Below, piece by piece: positions 24,421-31,340 of a stretch of DNA of 35,152 bases; within the stretch, counting starts at the first letter, position 1; the number at the start of each line of letters is the position of its first letter. The notes below the pieces were generated by a model, which searched no databases, was not told the DNA's origin, and saw only the letters and a list, made by a program, of their open reading frames with translations. Location of the stretch: positions 1 to 35,152 of the forward strand of contig JAGCXM010000012.1 of NCBI GenBank assembly GCA_017961325.1, written 5' to 3'. The stretch comes from a bacterium. Lineage in GTDB: Bacteria > UBP6 > UBA1177. The translations under genes and the position numbers were made by a program.

Positions 24421-24450
24421 TTTTAACTCCCAAATTAAGTGAAAAAACTC

Positions 24451-24464
24451 GAATCGCGCGATTC
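24451..24464. promoter_or_regulatory. Palindromic operator candidate at the methylmalonyl-CoA mutase promoter
   Basis: GAATCGCGCGATTC is a perfect 14-bp palindrome. It overlaps the -10 element (24461-24466) and the predicted start point, the classic position of a repressor site. The regulator is unknown. Confidence 0.5.
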
Positions 24465-24488
24465 TATGCGAGTGGAAACAAAATGCAA
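24461..24488 (-). promoter_or_regulatory. Promoter of the methylmalonyl-CoA mutase gene
   Basis: TTGCAT (24483-24488), a 16-bp spacer and TAGAAT (24461-24466) on the minus strand, about 40 bp upstream of the start. Confidence 0.55.
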
Positions 24489-24524
24489 AGAAAATCGAGA
24501 AAATCTCTCTGCCGGACAAGTTTT

Positions 24525-24552
24525 TTGCGACATTCCGTAAAATAGATATAAT
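24525..24552 (+). promoter_or_regulatory. Promoter of spermidine-synthase-like paralogue B
   Basis: TTGCGA (24525-24530), a 16-bp spacer and a perfect TATAAT (24547-24552), about 35 bp before the start. It diverges from the methylmalonyl-CoA mutase promoter, with -35 boxes about 37 bp apart. Confidence 0.6.
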
Positions 24553-24587
24553 CGCCCGTTTTTGTTTTTAAAATTATGAGGTTTATG

Positions 24588-26996
24588 ATGGTTTTTTCCG
24601 CTGTTTTCATCATTTCGGCCATTATTTTCGCTCTGGAAATTCTTGAAATGAGGATTCTTTCGTTTTCAGCGTGGCATTATCTCACTTATATAGTTGTCAC
24701 CGTTGCGGTGCTCGGTTCCGCCGTTGCCGGAATCTTCATGTCAATGAAAAAGAATGTTGCAAATTATGAAAAAATCAGTTTTAAGTCATCGGTTTTATTC
24801 ACGATTTCTATTCCGTTTTCATTTTTTGCGCTATCAAGAATCCCGCTTGATTCGATGATGTCCAACAAATTCTACCTGATTGTCTTTGTTTCCGTCAATT
24901 CAGTCATACTGTTCATTCCGTCATTTCTTGCATCTCTTTCACTTGTCTCACTTTTTGAAAAGGCGGGCAAAAATGTAAACATAATATATTTCTTCTCGGT
25001 CGCCGGCTCCGTTGCCGGATGCCTTTCAGCCCTTCCCTTGATGGAATTCTTCGGTATGGCCGGCGCACTTTCACTAATCGTCTGCGGTGCCGCATTCTCT
25101 TCGCTCCTTCTTTCGGTTCCGCTTAAAGAAAGCAGGAAAAATATAGCCGTGTCAGTCATTTTACTGTTTTTCTCACTTTCCCTGCTTCCGATACAGAACC
25201 AGCTTTTTTCATTCAGGACGGCCGTTTCAAAGGTTCTTGGTTCCGTAACAAACGAACAGATCCGGCCGGAATATACGAAATGGGACAGGGCCGGAAGAAT
25301 CGACATTGCTGGCAATACCGGAAACCTCACCGTTCTCGATTTCTTCCCGGGAGCAAAAAGAGGAGTCGTTACGATTGACGGTGATGCTGCCTCATTCATC
25401 TACGATTTTTCCGATGATCCGGAGCAGATCGCCCTTTCGCTCTATTCTGCAGGCTACCTCGGGCTGCAGAATCCCGATGTCTTTGTCGCCGGACTTTCAA
25501 CGACTGACATCGCCGCGGCACTTTTCTGGCAGGCCGAATCCGTGACTTCGGTTGACGTCAACAAGGCGATGATAGAATTAATCATGCAGAAATATTCAAC
25601 TTTTAAGAACAACATTCTGAAAAACGGGAAAGTTTCCATCGTGCATGACGAAGTGCGGGCGTTTTTGGAAAAGAATCCGAAAAAATATGATTTGATCCAG
25701 CTTTCCGGAACGGACACTGCATCTGTCCTTTTGAACGGAATATACATAATGAGTGAAACCTATCTATACACGGAAGAGGCCTTCAAAAGTTATATCGAAC
25801 ATCTGAACGACAACGGAACGCTTGCCGTGACGCGGTGGATGTTCTGGCCTGCACGCGAAACCCTGAGAATCGCTTCGACTGCTGTTGCGGCGCTGAAAGA
25901 AGCGGGTATCGAGAATCCTGAAAACAACATCGTCATAGTCGGTAACGGAGTCCTGGCCTCAACGCTTGTCAAGAAGCGTCCTTTCACATGGACGGAACTC
26001 AACGATTTATTGGAAGTCACCAAAATGACTACTGATTTGAGAATAGTTTATGCACCGGGATTTTCGGCGGGCGAAAGCTACTACGATCCGATTTTCAAAA
26101 CGGCCAACTTTTCGACAACTTTAGGCACAGATTTCATAAACAACGGTTTCAGAACATTTTTTGATTCTGTAAGTCAGGGAAAAGAAAAGAGTTTCATCCG
26201 CAATTACGTTTACAACGTCAATCCGGCAAGCGACGACAAGCCTTTCTTTTTCAACTATTCTAAGTTCAGTGACAAAAGTTTTTTGAGAGAGATCAGAACT
26301 ATCGTTACCGATCCGAGTACCTTCCAGCTGATAATTCTGCTATCCACTTTCATCCTGCTTCTCTTTATGTCTCTTTCAATGCTGACGACACCGCTTTTTT
26401 TCATGCCGAAAGATGAAAAGAGGTATCTGCCTGAACTCCAGATCCTCTCTTTCGCCCTCGTCGGATTCGGTTTCATGTTCATCGAAATAACTTTGATTCA
26501 GGCTTTTACGCTGATTTTCGGAGATCCGGCAAGTTCAGCCGCGGCAGCAATCGCAGTTCTGCTTGTTTTTTCCGCCCTGGGCTCTCTTTTCAGTAAAAAA
26601 ATCCTCATTCTGCTCGGTGAAAAAATGATGTTCGGAGCTTTTATGGTTGCTTTGCCGCTTATTATTCTGGGTTACGCCGCTGTTCTTCCGTATTTTATGA
26701 ATTTTTGTATCGCATACGGATACGGCTTGAAAATGCTATTCACGGTACTCTTTATCGCACCGCTCGGCTTTTTGATCGGACTAGTCTTCCCGACTTCACT
26801 TATAATCGTCGGCGAAAAGAAAAATTCATTCGTGCCCCTTGCTTTTGGTGCAAACGGAGCGGCTTCGGTTCTGGCTACGGTTGTTTCCGTCATGCTTGCA
26901 ATGCTGTACGGTTTCAAATTCGTCTTCGTAACATCAGCTTTCTGCTACTTCTTCGCCCTTTCGGCAATGCTTTATTTCGTAAGAAAACAGGTTTGA
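24588..26996 (+). CDS. Large membrane protein with degenerate spermidine-synthase-like domain (paralogue B)
   Basis: This 802-residue protein shares the plan of the protein at 16137-18548. It has an N-terminal membrane block (FALEILEMRILSFSAWHYL at about 14-32), a central Rossmann domain and a C-terminal membrane block with FMFIEITLIQAF, GLVFPTSL and FGANGAASVLATVVS. NPASDDKPFFFN sits at the same point as TPPTDDNPFFFN in paralogue A. The cofactor loop, however, reads VFVAGLSTTDIAAAL (about 299-313) instead of GVGGG; the acidic strand SVDVNK remains. It may therefore bind a different ligand or have lost catalysis. The ATG at 24588 is preferred, with GAGG 6 bases upstream; ATGs at 24576 and 24585 are alternatives. 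Confidence 0.75.
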   Translation: MVFSAVFIISAIIFALEILEMRILSFSAWHYLTYIVVTVAVLGSAVAGIFMSMKKNVANYEKISFKSSVLFTISIPFSFFALSRIPLDSMMSNKFYLIVFVSVNSVILFIPSFLASLSLVSLFEKAGKNVNIIYFFSVAGSVAGCLSALPLMEFFGMAGALSLIVCGAAFSSLLLSVPLKESRKNIAVSVILLFFSLSLLPIQNQLFSFRTAVSKVLGSVTNEQIRPEYTKWDRAGRIDIAGNTGNLTVLDFFPGAKRGVVTIDGDAASFIYDFSDDPEQIALSLYSAGYLGLQNPDVFVAGLSTTDIAAALFWQAESVTSVDVNKAMIELIMQKYSTFKNNILKNGKVSIVHDEVRAFLEKNPKKYDLIQLSGTDTASVLLNGIYIMSETYLYTEEAFKSYIEHLNDNGTLAVTRWMFWPARETLRIASTAVAALKEAGIENPENNIVIVGNGVLASTLVKKRPFTWTELNDLLEVTKMTTDLRIVYAPGFSAGESYYDPIFKTANFSTTLGTDFINNGFRTFFDSVSQGKEKSFIRNYVYNVNPASDDKPFFFNYSKFSDKSFLREIRTIVTDPSTFQLIILLSTFILLLFMSLSMLTTPLFFMPKDEKRYLPELQILSFALVGFGFMFIEITLIQAFTLIFGDPASSAAAAIAVLLVFSALGSLFSKKILILLGEKMMFGAFMVALPLIILGYAAVLPYFMNFCIAYGYGLKMLFTVLFIAPLGFLIGLVFPTSLIIVGEKKNSFVPLAFGANGAASVLATVVSVMLAMLYGFKFVFVTSAFCYFFALSAMLYFVRKQV

Positions 26997-27029
26997 ACCG
27001 GCAGATAAAACCGCGTCTGACTTACCTTC

Positions 27030-27422
27030 CTATCCTGCGAACATATCCTTCAGGAATTCGGCGACTTTCATGTTTTTCGATTCGCCGAGCGTGTCGATTA
27101 TTCTGTAGAGTTCGTCTTTGTCAAACCAGATCCCGTGTTCTTTCGGGCATTTGTCGATGATTATTTCGCTTTCCGATGCAGGAACGCTTACCTTTTTCAT
27201 TGCCTTTCCGCAGATCGGGCAAGGGCGTTTCTTCTCTTTGCTTGAATTCGTAACATCTTGAAAGGATTTAAGAATTTCGGCAGATTTTTCGGAATCGCCC
27301 ATGAGATATTCAAGTTCTCCGGCATCGAGCCAGATGCCGCCGCACGAAAAACAGTAGTCGATCTCTATTCCGTGAAGCTCAAGAACGGCCATATCGCAGC
27401 CGCACACAGGACAAACAAGCAT
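27030..27422 (-). CDS. Two-domain TFIIB-type zinc-ribbon protein
   Basis: The 130-residue protein has two similar zinc-ribbon modules. The first is CPVCGCDM with FSCGGIWLDAGELEYL (C4, C7, C24, C27). The second is CPICGKAM with KCPKEHGIWFDKDELYRI. The conserved GIW(L/F)D..EL string after each ribbon marks the zf-TFIIB family, small proteins of unknown function common in bacteria. In the second module one of the expected cysteines is replaced by His in KEHG, which can still bind zinc. The gene begins 9 bp after the recG stop with GGAGG before its ATG, so it belongs to the greA-recG operon. Confidence 0.85.
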   Translation of the reverse strand: MLVCPVCGCDMAVLELHGIEIDYCFSCGGIWLDAGELEYLMGDSEKSAEILKSFQDVTNSSKEKKRPCPICGKAMKKVSVPASESEIIIDKCPKEHGIWFDKDELYRIIDTLGESKNMKVAEFLKDMFAG

Positions 27423-27431
27423 TTTTACCTC

Positions 27432-29555
27432 CTAACTCGCTCGAAATCTGTTGAAGCGTTCCGCAAAAAAGAGTTCGAAAACTCTGTTGCAGAATTTTAT
27501 ATATTCTTCCTCGCCTGATGCAAGGATATTTTTCGTGAAAATCCTCGCCTTTTCGACAAGTCCGCCGTGGCGTACTGCCAGAAGAAAATAGGCGTCATTC
27601 TTGAATCCGCTCTGCTCGAGCCCTGTCAAGGCTCCCGGACCTCGTGTTTTGAGATCGTATTCGGCGATCTTGAAGCCGTTTTCCGTTTTTGAGAGGAAAT
27701 CAAGGCGGTTGAAAGCCTTTTCGCCGATCCCGCTTCCTGCAATAAGTGCGCAGAAAGACTTCGCTTTTCCTCTCCCCACCCTGCCTCTGAGCTGGTGGAG
27801 CTGGGCGAGCCCGAACCTTTCTGCGTTTTCAATGACCATGAAAACTGCGTCGGGGACGTCAACGCCTACTTCGACAACGATCGTCGAAACAAGCAGATTT
27901 ATTTCGCCGTTTTTGAGTCTGTCGATGATTACGCGCTTTTCATCTCCTTTCATTCTGCCGTGCAGAAGCGCCGCTTTCTCTCCCAAAACCTGAGAAAACT
28001 CCTCGTAAACACCTTCAACGTGCTTCATTTCGGTCTTCATCTCCTCGTTTTCGCTCTCTTCGACAAGGGGGCAGACCCAGTATCCCTTCTTGTTCTGATT
28101 TTTTATAATTTCAGTAACGAAATCAAATACTTTAGCTCTGTTTTCAGCCGGAACGAGCCGCGTCGTGACCGGTATTCTCCCTGGCGGCATTTCATCAATT
28201 ACGCTTATTTCAGTCGAGCCGTAAACAGTAAGCGCCAGAGTCCTCGGAATGGGTGTTGCGCTGACGACGAGAACATCGGGATGAGTCGATTTCGACTGGA
28301 GTTTCATACGCTGCGAAACGCCGAAACGGTGCTGTTCGTCAATTATGATTAAACCTATATCCTCCATGAACTCCATGTTTTCGAAAAGGGCATGCGTACC
28401 GATCAGAAAATCAGCTTTTCTGGCGTTCTCAAGCCGCTCGGCTTTCTTCTTTTTGCCGGTGACTCCGCCTAAAAAAAGCTCTATTTTTATGTTTTCCGGA
28501 ACCATCCGGGAAACCGTTTTGTAGTGCTGAGCCGCCAGAATCTCGGTCGGAGCCATGATCACGCTTTTGTATCCGCTAGAGATGACATCGAGACTCGCAA
28601 GGATCATTACAGCCGTTTTTCCGCTGCCTACATCCCCCTGCAGGAGCCTGTTCATCGGATAAATTGAAGAAAGGTCGTTTCTGATTTCTCCAAGAACGCG
28701 CCTTTGTGCTTTAGTCAGTTCAAAAGCCATGTTTTTCTCGACACTTACGCTTAAATCCGACTCTGTTTCAATACGCCGTTTTTTGTCCGTACGCATAACG
28801 ATTGCCGAAAACTGAGAGCCGAACTGGAAGAAAAAAAGCTGGTCGAAGGCGATACGTTTGTGCCAGCGCGTCTTGAAGTCGTTCAGTTCACCGATATCAG
28901 CGCTCAGATGAGGAAAATGGAGGTTCATCAGCGATTCAACGAAATCGGGAAAGTTAAATTCCTTTTTCAGGCTTTCCGGCAACCACTCGCCGCGGTGCGA
29001 CGACAGAATGTCCACAAGACTTTTCGCCGTCCGCAGCATGAAAAGATGCGAAACGCCGGCGATGTTTTTGTAAACCGGAATGTAGCCGCTGAGAAGAGTC
29101 TTCCACTCTTCATCGAAGCGGAAAATCTCCGGATTCACGAGGTTTATCGCGTAAGATTTCGGACTCACCTCGCCTGAAACGAGAACTTCCTCGCCTTCGT
29201 TGTAGAGGTTGCAGTAAATCATTCCGAGTTTGCCGAAAAAAGTGAGCGTCACGAGCGAACCAGCCATATCGACTTTCAGATATGAAGGAATTTTGCCGTA
29301 ACCGCGCTTGACTGCCACGATTTTAGCCTTAAAAGTGGCAATACGGCCTCGTTCGAAATCGGAGAATTTTGTGACGAGAAAACGCGTTTCGTAACCTTCA
29401 GGCAGATTTCCGACCAAAAAATCGAAAACTTTTCCGCCCAAAGCCGCCGAAATTTTTTTAAGCTGCGTTTTTGAAAGAGCTGCCGCCGATTCAAGCGGCT
29501 GACTCAGAAAAGAAAATAATTTTGATATATCGGAATTTTCCGAAGGATTAAACAT
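27432..29555 (-). CDS. recG: ATP-dependent DNA helicase RecG
   Basis: RecG remodels stalled replication forks and Holliday junctions. The 707-residue product has the N-terminal wedge/OB-fold region (about 1-240, including FKAKIVAVKRGYGKIPSYLK). Helicase motifs follow: GDVGSGKT (307-314), APTEILA, DEQH (406-409), SATPIPRTLAL, LHGRMKGDEK and QLRGRVGRG. The RecG-specific ending DLKTRGPGALTGLEQSGF is present. ATG 29553-29555 lies inside the end of greA (8-bp overlap), which suggests translational coupling; no strong ribosome-binding site is visible. The N-terminus is slightly long for RecG. It lies between greA and a zinc-ribbon gene in one operon. Confidence 0.95.
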   Translation of the reverse strand: MFNPSENSDISKLFSFLSQPLESAAALSKTQLKKISAALGGKVFDFLVGNLPEGYETRFLVTKFSDFERGRIATFKAKIVAVKRGYGKIPSYLKVDMAGSLVTLTFFGKLGMIYCNLYNEGEEVLVSGEVSPKSYAINLVNPEIFRFDEEWKTLLSGYIPVYKNIAGVSHLFMLRTAKSLVDILSSHRGEWLPESLKKEFNFPDFVESLMNLHFPHLSADIGELNDFKTRWHKRIAFDQLFFFQFGSQFSAIVMRTDKKRRIETESDLSVSVEKNMAFELTKAQRRVLGEIRNDLSSIYPMNRLLQGDVGSGKTAVMILASLDVISSGYKSVIMAPTEILAAQHYKTVSRMVPENIKIELFLGGVTGKKKKAERLENARKADFLIGTHALFENMEFMEDIGLIIIDEQHRFGVSQRMKLQSKSTHPDVLVVSATPIPRTLALTVYGSTEISVIDEMPPGRIPVTTRLVPAENRAKVFDFVTEIIKNQNKKGYWVCPLVEESENEEMKTEMKHVEGVYEEFSQVLGEKAALLHGRMKGDEKRVIIDRLKNGEINLLVSTIVVEVGVDVPDAVFMVIENAERFGLAQLHQLRGRVGRGKAKSFCALIAGSGIGEKAFNRLDFLSKTENGFKIAEYDLKTRGPGALTGLEQSGFKNDAYFLLAVRHGGLVEKARIFTKNILASGEEEYIKFCNRVFELFFAERFNRFRAS

Positions 29556-30018
29556 ACTTGACTTCGAGGATTTCGTATTCCCGCGCACCGCCGGGAGTCT
29601 GAACGGTCACATCGTCACCGAGCATTTTGCCTATCAGAGCATGACCTTTCGGGCTCGCGATCGAAATTCTGCCGTGGTCAGGATCACTTTCGACCTCTCC
29701 GACAAGGGTATAGACGACTTCTTCGTCGGTATCGACGTCAAGGAGTTTTACCGTTGCACCGAAAAGGACTTTGTCTCCGCTGAGTTTTGCAACGTCAATG
29801 ACTTCGGCATTTGCGATAACGCCGTCAAGATATTCGATTTTTCCTTCAATAAAGCTCTGTTTTTCGCGTGCTGCATGATATTCCGCGTTTTCACTGAGAT
29901 CCCCGTGGCTTCTCGCTTCGGCAATTTTTGCGATTATTGCGGGACGCTCGACTTTTTTAAGGTGTCTGACCTCTTCAACTATTTTTTCGTAACCGCCTTT
30001 CGTGATTGGAACCGACAT
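29548..30018 (-). CDS. greA: Transcription elongation factor GreA
   Basis: GreA rescues backtracked RNA polymerase by stimulating transcript cleavage. The 156-residue protein has the N-terminal coiled coil with the acidic tip HGDLSENAEYHAAREKQ (D41 and E44 at the tip). The C-terminal FKBP-like domain has VGEVESDPDHGRISIASPKGHAL and LIGKMLGDDV. Length and motifs are standard. AGGAGG precedes the ATG at 30016-30018, and a TTGAAA-16-TATAAT promoter is at 30051-30078. recG starts within its last codons. Confidence 0.96.
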   Translation of the reverse strand: MSVPITKGGYEKIVEEVRHLKKVERPAIIAKIAEARSHGDLSENAEYHAAREKQSFIEGKIEYLDGVIANAEVIDVAKLSGDKVLFGATVKLLDVDTDEEVVYTLVGEVESDPDHGRISIASPKGHALIGKMLGDDVTVQTPGGAREYEILEVKYV

Positions 30019-30050
30019 AGTAAACCTCCTAAAAAACTAAAAAGCGCAGT

Positions 30051-30078
30051 ATTATAGCGACAAATTGATTTTTTTCAA
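30051..30078 (-). promoter_or_regulatory. Promoter of the greA-recG-zinc-ribbon operon
   Basis: TTGAAA (30073-30078), a 16-bp spacer and a perfect TATAAT (30051-30056) on the minus strand, about 33 bp from the greA start. Confidence 0.7.
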
Positions 30079-30111
30079 GTTTTTATTAAAATCTATAAAC
30101 TAAAAAATCGA

Positions 30112-30711
30112 TTACAAAAGCTGTGAAAATTTCTTTTCGATGTCACCGTAAATTTCGCCTATTTCCAGATTTCCGTCGAGACAAATCACTTTGAGCTTGT
30201 CTTCAAATTCCTTAATAACTTCGCGGTAGTTGCGGTCAATCTGCTGCAGAAGCTCCCTTTTCTCGTAGATCTCGGTAGAATTGCGGAATTTCGTCAGTCT
30301 TTCCACAGCCTTGTCGACTTTAACGTCGATAAAGACCAATACATCCGGCAGAGTCGCAAAACGGTTTATCCCCTTCACCCACTCGTAACTTACATTCAGT
30401 GACTGGTATGCGATCGAGCTGAAAAAATATCTGTCGGTTATTACCGTCTGTTTCTTTCTGAGCGCAGGCCAGATCTCTTCGCGGAGGTGGTTGATTCTGT
30501 CGGCGGCAAACGCAAGTGCGAGCATTTCATGGATAAGCGGTGTGTCGCCGTTCGTTTCACTCAGAAAATTCCGGACAATTTTACCTGTCGCAAGCGCTGT
30601 CGGCTCGGAAGTGAGGTAAACCGCATGTCCTTTAGATTCCAGATATCTTTTGAGTTCCCTGATGGTCGTGCTTTTTCCGCTTCCGTCAATTCCTTCGACT
30701 GCGATAAACAT
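30112..30711 (-). CDS. tmk: Thymidylate kinase
   Basis: Tmk phosphorylates dTMP to dTDP for DNA synthesis. The 199-residue protein has the P-loop GIDGSGKST (8-16) and LTSEPTALATG. The DRY motif lies in VITDRYFFSSIAYQ, then the LID region follows. Length and motifs are standard for bacterial Tmk. Its ATG overlaps the stop of the upstream lipoprotein gene (TAATG), so translation is coupled. It is the last gene of a four-gene minus-strand run that begins with the aminotransferase at the right edge. Confidence 0.95.
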   Translation of the reverse strand: MFIAVEGIDGSGKSTTIRELKRYLESKGHAVYLTSEPTALATGKIVRNFLSETNGDTPLIHEMLALAFAADRINHLREEIWPALRKKQTVITDRYFFSSIAYQSLNVSYEWVKGINRFATLPDVLVFIDVKVDKAVERLTKFRNSTEIYEKRELLQQIDRNYREVIKEFEDKLKVICLDGNLEIGEIYGDIEKKFSQLL

Positions 30712-31328
30712 TATTTTTCCTCCAGAGCATAAATTTTCAAATCGTCAAATTCGACATCGGAACGCCAGTTCGCGAAAGAGAGTTTCGAATAGCCGTCACT
30801 TACCCTGAGCGGCGTTTCGTCAAAATATTCCAAAAAGAGCTTGCTGTCCACAAACCACTTGATTTTATTGGATTTTCTCTCAACACGCACTCTGTAAGCC
30901 TTACCCTGTTCAAGGCCGGCGTTTCTCTTCTCGCTTCTATTTTTTTCGTGTTCGTCAAGTTTTGAAATTATCGAAACGCGGTTTTTCCAGCCGCCGAGAA
31001 TGAAAGTATAGCCGTCGCCGTGGTCATGAGGTTTACCGTCGCCCCAGAGGTTGAATTTGACATCGATATCTTTGCTCAAGCTCTTCATCGTCATTTCAAT
31101 CACGGCATTCTGCGGCAGATCGACAGATTTGAGAACCAGATTCTTGTTTTCAGCCCTTATGCTTCTGAGTTTTCCGTTTTCAATCTTCCAGTCGCCGCCG
31201 AGAACAGAGTAATTTTCACCGATTTCGGCACGGTTGAAGTTGTCCTCAAAAATTTTTGCCGGCGTTTTTTCAGAGCTGCAGGCACAAACCAAAATAAGCA
31301 GAAGTATTGAAATCATCCTGAAAAACAT
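30711..31328 (-). CDS. Lipoprotein with a concanavalin-like (LamG/DUF1080-type) beta-sandwich
   Basis: The 205-residue protein starts with a lipoprotein signal (MISILLLILVCAC), lipidated at C17 with V-C-A before it. The mature part begins IFEDNFNRAEIG and continues GGDWKIENGKLRS, WGDGKPHDHGDGYTFILGGW and KIKWFVDSKLFLEYFD. This pattern is typical of carbohydrate-binding-like jelly-roll domains related to LamG/DUF1080, which bind sugars or are structural. The ligand is unknown. AGGAG precedes the ATG. It starts 12 bp after the amidase stop, and its own stop overlaps the tmk start. Confidence 0.7.
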   Translation of the reverse strand: MFFRMISILLLILVCACSSEKTPAKIFEDNFNRAEIGENYSVLGGDWKIENGKLRSIRAENKNLVLKSVDLPQNAVIEMTMKSLSKDIDVKFNLWGDGKPHDHGDGYTFILGGWKNRVSIISKLDEHEKNRSEKRNAGLEQGKAYRVRVERKSNKIKWFVDSKLFLEYFDETPLRVSDGYSKLSFANWRSDVEFDDLKIYALEEK

Positions 31329-31340
31329 CGATTCTCCTCA

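Noticed and set aside
22786-24426. Open frame of 546 codons antisense to the methylmalonyl-CoA mutase gene
   Set aside because: It mirrors a highly expressed-looking conserved gene, is rich in Cys/Arg/Val as expected of an antisense shadow, and has no recognisable motif or ribosome-binding site.
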